A stretch of DNA of 64,000 bases from Lachnospira multipara LB2003. GTDB taxonomy: Bacteria; Bacillota; Clostridia; Lachnospirales; Lachnospiraceae. A program made the translations under genes and the position numbers. Below the pieces are notes generated by a model. It made no database searches and was not told the DNA's origin. It was given only the letters and a program-made list of their open reading frames with translations. Below, in pieces: positions 56,848 to 64,000 of the stretch (position 1 is the first letter of the stretch; each line of letters begins with the position of its first letter). The DNA is taken from contig NZ_JNKW01000001.1 in the NCBI RefSeq assembly GCF_000702205.1, positions 62,001-126,000 of the forward strand. Direction: 5' to 3'.

Positions 56848-57945
56848 ATGAAAATTGATATTAGAGAGCAGTTAGCTGGACAGATTGTTGATGCTATTAA
56901 ATCTATATGTGATCACGATATTAATTTTATAAAGGTTGACGGATATATTAGTGCTAGTACTAATCCTGAAAGGGTTGGAGCATACCATGAAGCTGGAAAA
57001 AATGCGGCAATGACTGGTAAAACTGTTATTGTTAATAATGACAATAAGCTTCAAGGCACAAGGAAAGGTATTAATATGCCTATTATTCACAATGGAGAAA
57101 CTGTTGCTGTTATTGGTATTACAGGCGAACCAAAGGAAGTACAAAAATACGCATATTTGGCCCAAAGAATTACGCTTTTACTTGTAAAAGAACATGAATT
57201 AGAGCTTAACAATCACGATAAAAAAGCACAGATAAATTATGTTATTCATTCACTTATTGATGAGGATAACATTAATATAGATTTTTTAAAGCAGGTAATG
57301 AGAAGTGCTGGTATTAATGATTTTGAGAAAGATTTTACAACTGTTGTGATAAAGCTAAGCAGTAGGTATAATCCACTTAATCTATCACTGATTGAGACAG
57401 ATATTGTGGAGACTATTAAGCAACTAGAAGGCAGTATATATACCTTTAATTATCCTAATGAATACCTGATTATAAGTGATTCGTCAGTGCTTGATAAAAA
57501 GTTGTTTATTCTAGAGAATCTAGCTAGCAGAAATAAGAAAATATTAAAGATTGGCATTGGGGATGGCAGAGTTATTACAAGACAATGTGAATCTTATAAA
57601 TTAGCTAATCTTGCACTTTTTTGTAATAATAAAGAGGGCTCTATTTCTAGATTTTCAGATTTAGATATTGAGATTTTACTTTCTCGTGTACCACTAGAAT
57701 TTAAAAATACCTTCCTACAAAAAACGGTTGAGAATATAAATGATGAAGATAGGGAAATTCTAAAAATTTATTTTGAAGAGGATATGTCCCTTAAAAACAC
57801 TTGCGATAAGCTTTTTATGCATAAGAATACCTTGCAGTATAAGCTTAATAGAATTGCAGCTAACACAGGTTATAATCCAAGAAGCTTTAAGGATGCCTGT
57901 GTCTTATATACAGCTTTAAAAATACTTGATATTAGTAAAAACTAA
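56848..57945 (+). CDS. cdaR: CdaR-type sugar-diacid/glycerate regulator
   Basis: 365 aa. N-terminal sugar-diacid recognition domain (AGQIVDAIKSICDHDINFIK, GKNAAMTGKTVIVNNDNKLQ, NMPIIHNGETVAVIGITGEP) and C-terminal PucR-type HTH (EDMSLKNTCDKLFMHKNTLQ, YKLNRIAANTGYNPR). CdaR regulators respond to glycerate or glucarate and activate their uptake genes. Start ATG 56848 after TTGGAGAC; TATAAT at 56811-56816. It is divergent from glxK-gntP (187 bp gap), its likely target. Confidence 0.88.
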   Translation: MKIDIREQLAGQIVDAIKSICDHDINFIKVDGYISASTNPERVGAYHEAGKNAAMTGKTVIVNNDNKLQGTRKGINMPIIHNGETVAVIGITGEPKEVQKYAYLAQRITLLLVKEHELELNNHDKKAQINYVIHSLIDEDNINIDFLKQVMRSAGINDFEKDFTTVVIKLSSRYNPLNLSLIETDIVETIKQLEGSIYTFNYPNEYLIISDSSVLDKKLFILENLASRNKKILKIGIGDGRVITRQCESYKLANLALFCNNKEGSISRFSDLDIEILLSRVPLEFKNTFLQKTVENINDEDREILKIYFEEDMSLKNTCDKLFMHKNTLQYKLNRIAANTGYNPRSFKDACVLYTALKILDISKN

Positions 57946-57957
57946 AAAGGAGATTGT

Positions 57958-58872
57958 ATGTATTATTACGGAATTGATATTGGTGGAACAACTATTAAAT
58001 GTGGACTTTTTGAAGAAAATGGACATCTGATAAAGGTAAATGAAATTCCTACTAGAAAGGAAGAGTGTGGTAAGTATATATTGCCTGATATTGCTGATTA
58101 TATAGAAAAAAATAATCTTGAATTTGGATTGAAAAAAGAAGACATTGCTGCTGTAGGACTTGGGGTTCCTGGTTCTGTTACTGATGATGGAGTGGTTAAT
58201 AAATGTATAAACCTTGGATGGGGTGTGGTTAATGTTAGTAAAGAATTTACAAAACTAACAGGAATTCCAAGTAAGGTTGGTAATGATGCTAATATGGCAG
58301 CCCTTGGAGAATATTATAAGGGCAGTGGAAAAAATTACAAAAGCATGGTCTTTGTAACAATAGGTACTGGTGTAGGTGGTGGAATTATAATTGATGGTAA
58401 GCCACTTAACGGTGTTAATGGTGCAGCTTGTGAAATTGGACATTTGCCAATTGTAAAGGAAGATGTGGGACAGTGTAATTGTGGTAAGAGAGGTTGCCTT
58501 GAACAGGTAGCATCTGCTACAGGTATTGTAAGAAAAGCTAGGAAACTTATAGCTAGAAAAGACCTAACTGCTAAGGATGTATTTGATTTAGCCAAGGCAG
58601 GAGACAAGCAATGCATAGAGGCTATTAATTATTCACTATCTTATCTTGCAAAGGGACTTGCCTGCATTTCTTGTGCTATTGATCCGGAAGTTTATGTAAT
58701 AGGTGGTGGAGTTTCAAAAGCAGGAGATTATTTGATTGATATTGTAAGTGATTATTATAAAAAAGATGCCTTTCATCCATCAAGAGATACTAAGATTGTA
58801 TTGGCAAGTTTAGGAAATGATGCAGGCATGTATGGTGCTGCATTCTTAGCCGGTTGTATGACTTTAAATTAA
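57958..58872 (+). CDS. glk: ROK-family glucokinase
   Basis: 304 aa. ATP motif YGIDIGGTTIKCGLFEENGH at the N-terminus, VGNDANMAALGEYYKGSGKN (catalytic Asp in NDAN), FVTIGTGVGGGIIIDGKPL, and the zinc cluster CNCGKRGCLE with GH in CEIGHLP before it. This is the full ROK kinase set; no HTH, so it is an enzyme rather than a NagC-type regulator. Phosphorylates glucose. RBS AAAGGAG, 12 bp after the cdaR stop, so co-transcribed with it. Confidence 0.92.
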   Translation: MYYYGIDIGGTTIKCGLFEENGHLIKVNEIPTRKEECGKYILPDIADYIEKNNLEFGLKKEDIAAVGLGVPGSVTDDGVVNKCINLGWGVVNVSKEFTKLTGIPSKVGNDANMAALGEYYKGSGKNYKSMVFVTIGTGVGGGIIIDGKPLNGVNGAACEIGHLPIVKEDVGQCNCGKRGCLEQVASATGIVRKARKLIARKDLTAKDVFDLAKAGDKQCIEAINYSLSYLAKGLACISCAIDPEVYVIGGGVSKAGDYLIDIVSDYYKKDAFHPSRDTKIVLASLGNDAGMYGAAFLAGCMTLN

Positions 58873-58982
58873 ATTATATACAATTTAATTGTTTATTAAT
58901 AAATTTTCTCAAAAATAGGCTTGATTTCTAGCTTGCTTTAATATTACAATTTTATGGTAGTAAATTTTAGAAAGGTAAGGTT

Positions 58983-59597
58983 ATGGATAAAAATAATAGT
59001 TTTAGTAGAATTAATACTGTAAGACTAGTTGGCATTGGTATGCTTTCTGGTATTGCTTTTATATTAATGTTTTTTGAATTTCCAATTCCTGTGCTTATAC
59101 CAAGTTTTATAAAGCTTGATTTATCTGATTTACCAGCACTTATTGGTGCTTTTGCATATGGCCCAATTGCTGGAATATTGATCGAATTAATTAAGAACCT
59201 ATTACACTTACTTGATTCATCATCAGGCTTTGTAGGAGAATTATCAAATTTCCTTCTTGGTGCTTGCTTTGTTGGAGTGGCTGGATGTATTTATAAGATA
59301 AAAAAGACAAGAAAGGGAGCTATTTGTGGTGCTGTAATTGGTGCATTTGCAATGGCAATCTTTAGTTTAGTAACTAATTACTTTATCGTATATCCATTCT
59401 ACACAAACTTTATGCCTATGGAGGCTATAATCGGGGCTTACGAGGCTATTTTGCCTGGAGTTGATAATTTATTTGAAGCATTACTAATTTTTAATGTGCC
59501 TTTTACTTTTGTTAAGGGGCTTATTTCTGTGCTTATAACTGTACTTGTTTATAAGCCATTGTCACCATTGCTTCATGGTTATAAAAAGACAGCATAA
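58983..59597 (+). CDS. ribU: ECF transporter S component, riboflavin type
   Basis: 204 aa with five to six membrane helices. RibU features: FEFPIPVLIPSFIKLDLSDL, PALIGAFAYGPIAGILIELI and KNLLHLL in the conserved position after helix 3. Binds riboflavin for uptake together with a shared EcfT-EcfA module encoded elsewhere. No FMN riboswitch is visible in the 110 bp upstream. RBS AAAGGTAAGGTT. Followed by a terminator. Confidence 0.87.
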   Translation: MDKNNSFSRINTVRLVGIGMLSGIAFILMFFEFPIPVLIPSFIKLDLSDLPALIGAFAYGPIAGILIELIKNLLHLLDSSSGFVGELSNFLLGACFVGVAGCIYKIKKTRKGAICGAVIGAFAMAIFSLVTNYFIVYPFYTNFMPMEAIIGAYEAILPGVDNLFEALLIFNVPFTFVKGLISVLITVLVYKPLSPLLHGYKKTA

Positions 59598-59606
59598 AAT
59601 TTTTTT

Positions 59607-59655
59607 GCCTATCATGTGTAAATCTTTATTAAGATTTGCCTTGATAGGCTTTTTA
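59607..59655 (+). terminator. Terminator after ribU
   Basis: GCCTATCA (59607-59614) pairs with TGATAGGC (59642-59649), with an inner AAATCTT/AAGATTT stem, then TTTTT. Confidence 0.85.
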
Positions 59656-59712
59656 TAAAATATGTATTATAATGAATGCGTTAGAAACTTTAACAAAACG
59701 GGGGTAATTTTT

Positions 59713-61704
59713 ATGTCAGTTCAGGATTACACAAGCGCATTAAAACTAGGAAAAAGGGCATATAATTCAGCTATGAATAGAGGTAAGTCTCCATATTTAC
59801 CTGTTCTTGAGAATTTCTTAGACGAGGAAACAATAGAAAGAGAAGTAAATTTAGGGGAAGACCAAATCCCTTTAAGTCTAGTGGTTGGTACTTGTACAGC
59901 TGCTAGAACTAACGCTTTTGCAGAAAACTTTATGCCTTTGCTTGATTGGGGAACTGAATTTGCTGCTAAATGGGCTTCCCTTTCAGATAGCCAGGTTAAT
60001 GAAGGAATCAGGGAACCAATTAAAGTTTACGAATATATGAATAAATTCTATGTTCTTGAGGGTAATAAAAGAGTATCAGTTCTTAAGTACTTTGGCGCTG
60101 TTACAATTAATGCCAAGGTTACAAGAAAAATACCTAAATATGATCCTAAGAATGTAAATGTAAAAATATATTATGAATTTATGGATTTTTATAAAGCTAC
60201 TAAAATAAATGATATTTACTTTAGCAAAGAAGGCAGCTTTATTTCTCTTATGAATCTTGCTGGCATAAAAAAGGATGAAGCTCTAAATGAATCAGCAGTT
60301 AGAGATATGTGTTCGGCATATTATAATTTTAAAGTCGCTTATTTAGCACGTGGTGGCAATGAATTTGATTATCCTATTGGAGATTCTTTTTTAAGATTTG
60401 TCCATATTCATGGTTATGAAAATGTTGTTAAAATGATTCCATCAGAAATGTCTAAAAATGTGGCTAAAACATGGGCCGAGTTTGAACTTTTAGATGATAA
60501 TAGTGAAGTTAATTTTAATCTTGCCCCTTCTAATAAGGCAAGAAAAAATATTCTTAGTTATTTATTGCCATTTGGTAGCACACAGACTAAGAAATTAAAG
60601 GTTGGTTTTATTTATGAGAAAAGCCCTAGTGATTCAGACTGGGTCTATGCTCATGAACTAGGTAGACAGTATATTGAAGAGACTTTTGGAAGCCAGATTG
60701 AGACCATAACTATGGAAAATGTTATTCCTGATGTTAATGATGAGAAGTGCATGAAGAAAATGGTTAAGGATGGAGTGGATATAATTTTTGTAACATCACC
60801 TTCTATGACCATTGCTTCTTTAAAGGTGGCTATTGCAAATCCAAAAGTTAAGATACTAAATTGTTCTCTTAAAATTCCACATAAATATATTAGAACATAC
60901 TATGCAAGAATGTATGAAGCTAAGTTTTTAAGTGGTATTATAGCTGGTTCTATGGCTGAAAGTGGAAGAATTGGATATGTAGCTAACTGTCCTATTTTTG
61001 GTATTACTGCTAACATTAACGCTTTTGCCCTTGGGGCTAGAATGGTTAACCCTAGGGTTAAGGTCTATGTTGAATGGAGCGGAATTAAAGATAATGACGT
61101 GGAGGCTAATTTTGCTAATAACGGTGTTCACTGTATTTCAGATCAGGATATGATTACCCCAATTAAGGGAAAGAGAAATTTTGGTTTGTATTGTAATGGT
61201 GAGGGCTATAATGCGCATTTTGCTATGACTATATGGCATTGGGGTGTTTTTTATGAGAAACTAATTCAAAGTATAATTAGCGGTTCTTGGGAAAGAGAAG
61301 ATGAGGACGATAATAGCGTTAAGGCACTTAATTACTGGTGGGGACTTTCTGCTGGCGTTGTAGAAATTATTGAATCTAATGCTATTCCAAAAACTACTAA
61401 GAAATTAGTTAACGTCCTAATGGATAGAATTATAAAAAATGACTTTAATATTTTTGAGGGAGAATTAATTGACCAAAATGGACGTGTTAGAAATAAAGAG
61501 GGCAATATTCTTACTCCTGAAGAAATAATTTCTATGGATTATTTACTTGATAATGTAGTGGGCAGTTTCCCTGATGTTGAAAGTCTTAATGATAGTGCAA
61601 AACGAATGGTTGCAAATCAAGGCGTAATTAAAATGGATAAGGAATTTAAGGCGAAATTGTCTAGAGGGCTTAAGGAAAAGATTATAAAAAAGAGAGGTCA
61701 ATAA
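59713..61704 (+). CDS. Cytoplasmic BMP-domain protein with ParB-like N-terminal region
   Basis: 663 aa from ATG 59713 (RBS GGGGGTAA; an ATG at 59662 has no site). Residues about 1-290 include IKVYEYMNKFYVLEGNKRVS and VLKYFGAVTI, the ParB/sulfiredoxin-like nuclease-fold motif. Residues about 300-610 are a periplasmic-binding-type BMP domain (KLKVGFIYEKSPSDSDWVYA, DIIFVTSPSMTIASLKVAIA, GIIAGSMAESGRIGYVANCP, WHWGVFYEKLIQSIISGSW), as in Med/PnrA purine-nucleoside-binding proteins. There is no signal peptide or lipobox, so this binding domain is intracellular and probably a nucleoside sensor rather than a transporter part. The phosphoesterase gene starts at the base after its stop. Confidence 0.83.
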   Translation: MSVQDYTSALKLGKRAYNSAMNRGKSPYLPVLENFLDEETIEREVNLGEDQIPLSLVVGTCTAARTNAFAENFMPLLDWGTEFAAKWASLSDSQVNEGIREPIKVYEYMNKFYVLEGNKRVSVLKYFGAVTINAKVTRKIPKYDPKNVNVKIYYEFMDFYKATKINDIYFSKEGSFISLMNLAGIKKDEALNESAVRDMCSAYYNFKVAYLARGGNEFDYPIGDSFLRFVHIHGYENVVKMIPSEMSKNVAKTWAEFELLDDNSEVNFNLAPSNKARKNILSYLLPFGSTQTKKLKVGFIYEKSPSDSDWVYAHELGRQYIEETFGSQIETITMENVIPDVNDEKCMKKMVKDGVDIIFVTSPSMTIASLKVAIANPKVKILNCSLKIPHKYIRTYYARMYEAKFLSGIIAGSMAESGRIGYVANCPIFGITANINAFALGARMVNPRVKVYVEWSGIKDNDVEANFANNGVHCISDQDMITPIKGKRNFGLYCNGEGYNAHFAMTIWHWGVFYEKLIQSIISGSWEREDEDDNSVKALNYWWGLSAGVVEIIESNAIPKTTKKLVNVLMDRIIKNDFNIFEGELIDQNGRVRNKEGNILTPEEIISMDYLLDNVVGSFPDVESLNDSAKRMVANQGVIKMDKEFKAKLSRGLKEKIIKKRGQ

Positions 61705-62337
61705 ATGAAAATTTTGGTACTTGCTGATGTGGAATCTGAGTATTTATGGGACTATTTTAAAAAAGAGAAACTAGATGGTATAGATCTTATACTATCTGCC
61801 GGAGATTTAAACCCTAATTATCTTTCTTTTTTGGCAACTTTTTCTAAAGTACCTATTCTCTATGTTAGAGGGAATCATGATGATTGCTATAAGGATACTC
61901 CACCTGAAGGGTGTATATGCATAGAAAATAAGGTCTATGTCTATAAAGGTATTAGAATTCTTGGACTTGGAGGCTCTATTAGATATAGAAAAGGAGATAA
62001 CCAATATACTGAAGCACAGATGAAAAAAAGGGTGAATAAGGCCTGGCTGTCTATAAAGAAAAATAAAGGAATAGATATACTTTTGACTCATTCGCCAGCA
62101 AAGGGTATTAATGATGGACCAGATCATGTACATACAGGTTTTGAGGCCTTTAATGAGCTTATAAACCGCTATAAACCTAAGTTTTTTATTCATGGTCATG
62201 TTCATAAAAATTATATGACAAGCTTTACACAAACCTTTAAATTAAATGAGTATACAACAGTGGTTAATGGTTATGAGAGATGTATTGTTGAGTATGATGA
62301 GAAAAATTGTACTGAAAATAATAACGAAGAAAAATAA
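61705..62337 (+). CDS. Calcineurin-like metallophosphoesterase
   Basis: 210 aa. Metal ligands in order: D in LVLADVE (the usual DxH has E here), LSAGDLNPNY, YVRGNHDDC, LLTHSPAKG and FIHGHVHKNY. The class includes nucleotide and cyclic-nucleotide phosphodiesterases; substrate unknown. ATG 61705 directly follows the TAA of the BMP gene, with AAGAGAGG as RBS, so translation is coupled. The fixed pair suggests that the BMP protein senses a nucleoside or nucleotide and the phosphoesterase acts on it (inference). The first ligand deviation may alter metal binding. Confidence 0.85.
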   Translation: MKILVLADVESEYLWDYFKKEKLDGIDLILSAGDLNPNYLSFLATFSKVPILYVRGNHDDCYKDTPPEGCICIENKVYVYKGIRILGLGGSIRYRKGDNQYTEAQMKKRVNKAWLSIKKNKGIDILLTHSPAKGINDGPDHVHTGFEAFNELINRYKPKFFIHGHVHKNYMTSFTQTFKLNEYTTVVNGYERCIVEYDEKNCTENNNEEK

Positions 62338-62345
62338 TATACATC

Positions 62346-62374
62346 TTGCATAAAAAATAGTTATTGTGTATAAT
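62346..62374 (+). promoter_or_regulatory. Promoter of the structured RNA
   Basis: TTGCAT (62346-62351), 17 bp, TATAAT (62369-62374). Confidence 0.7.
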
Positions 62375-62380
62375 TCATTT

Positions 62381-62612
62381 GTGAATAATTTACAAACAAG
62401 TGTGTAGCAAAACATAATGTATGTAATTTAAAACTATATATGGGGTCGAATAAACTCGTGAGTATGATGTATTGGGGGAATATGGCAAGGAAAACCATAC
62501 AGTACGGAATATTTAGGAGTTATTCATAAAGGTTTGTTTTAACGGGGACAGGAAAGAATCGTTAAAGGAAACCTAAGACATGGTGGGCAGGAAAAACCCA
62601 CCATGTTTTTTT
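62381..62612 (+). ncRNA. Structured non-coding RNA, ~230 nt, unidentified
   Basis: From the promoter above to a terminator CATGGTGGG (62579) / CCCACCATG (62597) plus T7. Visible helices: GAATAAACTC with GAGTTATTC closing a multiloop, ATATGG/CCATA inside it, and AGGTTT/AAACCT enclosing TTAACG/CGTTAA. The loops are purine-rich (GGGGGAATATGGCAAGGA, GGGGACAGGAAAGAAT), typical of conserved RNAs. No RBS-preceded frame. It ends 250 bp before the pectate-lyase start, so it is more likely a free RNA than its leader. I cannot match it to 6S, RNase P, SRP or a known riboswitch with confidence. Confidence 0.65.
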
Positions 62613-62864
62613 ATGCAGTAAATGAATTGGTAAAAATTTAAATTTGGAGCTTTATAGTTCTAAATAGAGCTAAAGTATAGTATAAATTGCATAAATAATA
62701 CATTAGAATTATTTATTCTTTGTAAAATAGTACCTATAAAATGTATATGGTACTAAAATACCATGGGAGTACAGTATCTTTTATAAATTTATATTGCTAG
62801 AATGAAGCTGTTGTTGTTTTTATTGAATTCAAGAGTATTAACAAAAAATATGGGAGGCGAATTT
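62613..62864. other. AT-rich upstream region of the pectate lyase gene
   Basis: No gene. TAGTATAAATTG near 62677-62688 and TATAAATTTATATTG near 62781-62795 could supply -10 elements; none has a convincing -35. The RBS TGGGAGGCG ends 6 bp before ATG 62865. Confidence 0.5.
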
Positions 62865-64000
62865 ATGAAACTACCTAAGAATTCAATCAGCACAAAGTGC
62901 TGGGCTATGGTACTTGCATTGGTAATGATGCTAAGTATTTTAATTCCAACTTCTCTATTACAGGCTAAGGCTGCAATAGGGAACATTACCTTGATAACTA
63001 GTTCTGGTTATCTTGAATCGGCTTATGCTACATGGAATCCAGTATCAGGAGCAGATTCATATAGTGTTTATGTTAAGAAGGCAAGTGCAGGGGATCAGTC
63101 TTATGTAAAGGTTGATAACGAATTAATTAGACACTATGGAAATTATGTAAGAGTAGACGTGTTAGGTTTAGAGCCAGGTAACTATAATTTAAAAATTGAG
63201 GCTAGTGGCTCAAATCAGACAAAGTCAGTTACAACATCATCACTTACAGTTACAGCACATGACCGTTCTGGTTTTGCTTTTGTATCTGGTAATGCTAATG
63301 GTGCTTACAATGCTAATGGTACTTTAAAGTCTAATGCAGTAGTTCTTTATATTACAGAAAATACTAAGAATACTGTTTCCCTTGACGTTGTAACAAGCTC
63401 AAAGGGTGCAACTACAAAGGCAGTAGGTTTACAGGCTATCTTAGATGCATACAAGAAGGGCTATGATTCTCGTCCACTTGATATTCGTCTTGTTGGTCAG
63501 ATTACAGATTTTGCTAGCATGATGGATGGAGATATCTTAATTAAGGGTTCAAGTTCATCAAATAGACTTGCTTGCGGTGTAACATTTGAAGGTGTTGGTG
63601 AAGATGCAACATGTGATGGTTGGGGTCTTCGTATTGCTAATGCTTCTAATGTTGAAGTAAGAAACCTAGGTTTTATGAACTGTAATTCAGGAGAAGGCGA
63701 TGATGTTGGTTTACAGCAGAATGATGATCACGTATGGGTTCACAATTGTGATTTCTTCTATGGTGATGCTGGTTCTGATGCAGATCAGGTAAAGGGTGAT
63801 GGTGCTCTTGATACTAAGACATCAAGCTATATTACACATTCATATAACCATTTCTATGACAATGGTAAGTGCAATCTTCAAGGCATGAAGTCAGAATCAA
63901 CTGAAAATTATATTACATATCATCATAACTGGTATGATCATTCAGATAGTAGACATCCAAGAATTCGTACTTGTACAGTACATATTTACAACAACTACTA
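62865..64000 (+). CDS. Secreted pectate lyase, PL1 family (3' end outside window)
   Basis: At least 378 codons, running off the right edge. A Sec signal peptide (CWAMVLALVMMLSILIPTSL, cleavage after LQAKA) is followed by an FnIII-like domain (SGYLESAYATWNPVSGADSY, NYNLKIEASG) and the PL1 beta-helix: FEGVGEDATCDGWGLRIANA, NVEVRNLGFMN, DHVWVHNCDFFYG with the calcium aspartates in DADQVKGDGALDTK, YITHSYNHFYDNGK and YHHNWYDHSDSRHPRIRT, the catalytic-arginine region. Cleaves polygalacturonate by beta-elimination with Ca2+. Strong codon bias suggests high expression. This gene is the best hint at a pectin-feeding life style. Confidence 0.93.
   Translation, partial: MKLPKNSISTKCWAMVLALVMMLSILIPTSLLQAKAAIGNITLITSSGYLESAYATWNPVSGADSYSVYVKKASAGDQSYVKVDNELIRHYGNYVRVDVLGLEPGNYNLKIEASGSNQTKSVTTSSLTVTAHDRSGFAFVSGNANGAYNANGTLKSNAVVLYITENTKNTVSLDVVTSSKGATTKAVGLQAILDAYKKGYDSRPLDIRLVGQITDFASMMDGDILIKGSSSSNRLACGVTFEGVGEDATCDGWGLRIANASNVEVRNLGFMNCNSGEGDDVGLQQNDDHVWVHNCDFFYGDAGSDADQVKGDGALDTKTSSYITHSYNHFYDNGKCNLQGMKSESTENYITYHHNWYDHSDSRHPRIRTCTVHIYNNY

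Noticed and set aside
62381-62612. c-di-AMP or c-di-GMP riboswitch upstream of the pectate lyase
   Set aside because: Some GGGGGAA-type loops look similar, but the order of conserved blocks does not fit, and 250 bp separate its terminator from the gene.
1-64000. tRNA or rRNA genes
   Set aside because: No cloverleaf with GGTTCGAATCC-type arm or rRNA-like stretch was found by reading both strands; a tRNA scan would settle it.

Overview
The window is low-GC Gram-positive DNA with strong AGGAGG-type ribosome binding sites. The gene content (pectate lyase at the right edge, hybrid-cluster protein, fused FeoA-FeoB, T-box controlled prolyl-tRNA synthetase, cytoplasmic BMP-domain protein, several c-di-GMP enzymes) suggests an anaerobic, pectin-using Lachnospiraceae (Lachnospira / 'Eubacterium eligens' type). 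That assignment is inference from gene content; no rRNA or tRNA gene was seen.

Left part (1-8.7 kb), accessory: a macro-domain/HTH protein cut by the left edge, a VWA protein and an ADP-ribosylglycohydrolase form an ADP-ribose locus. An AbiE-type toxin-antitoxin pair follows, with its promoter inside a perfect palindrome, and then a deleted second copy of the ADP-ribosylglycohydrolase, so the AbiE pair sits between two copies of one gene. After a 402-residue orphan and some mobile-element debris comes a three-gene operon (unknown 372 aa protein, winged-helix/zinc-ribbon-like protein, PD-(D/E)XK nuclease) that looks like an uncharacterised defence or DNA-processing system. Small genes follow: a basic peptide, a dsRNA-binding protein, a Gdx/SugE exporter and a Nudix hydrolase.

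Cassette-like island (about 9.6-23.2 kb): mostly unrelated single accessory genes (ACT, ASCH-GNAT, zinc ribbon, DUF2085, HTH antitoxin-like, DUF4256, EamA, XRE, MBL, YoaP-like GNAT, LCM-type methyltransferase, membrane proteins), all on the + strand and many separated by shared non-coding modules. The modules are a ~290 bp repeat with a terminator (five copies here, a sixth at 35.3 kb), a promoter/5'UTR module, short boundary motifs before and after genes, and two kinds of multi-hairpin element. Several units are only gene remnants. The layout resembles an integron-type cassette array, but no integrase is in the window. It is the best candidate here for an undescribed system.

23.2-35.6 kb: a 5'-truncated gene cut by a repeat copy, a ComEC-like metallo-beta-lactamase lipoprotein, a RloA/RloB (AbiLi/AbiLii-like) defence pair, two zinc-ribbon membrane proteins, a DXS-like enzyme behind a MerR-type promoter, and an aldo/keto reductase and flavin reductase whose promoters share a 15-bp dyad. 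An inverted copy of one multi-hairpin element lies at 34.1 kb.

Right part (35.6-64 kb), more core-like: a Crp/Fnr regulator divergent from hcp with an operator placed for activation; an alpha/beta hydrolase; a diguanylate cyclase; a decayed amino-acid ABC transporter (shortened binding protein, chimeric permease, frameshifted ATPase) behind a leader RNA that also occurs at 31.6 kb; LysR, NmrA-like and acylphosphatase genes; T-box-proS; feoB; an HD-GYP/GGDEF pair; a glycerate kinase-GntP operon divergent from a CdaR-like regulator; a ROK glucokinase; RibU; the BMP-domain protein with a phosphoesterase; an unidentified ~230 nt structured RNA; and the start of a secreted PL1 pectate lyase.
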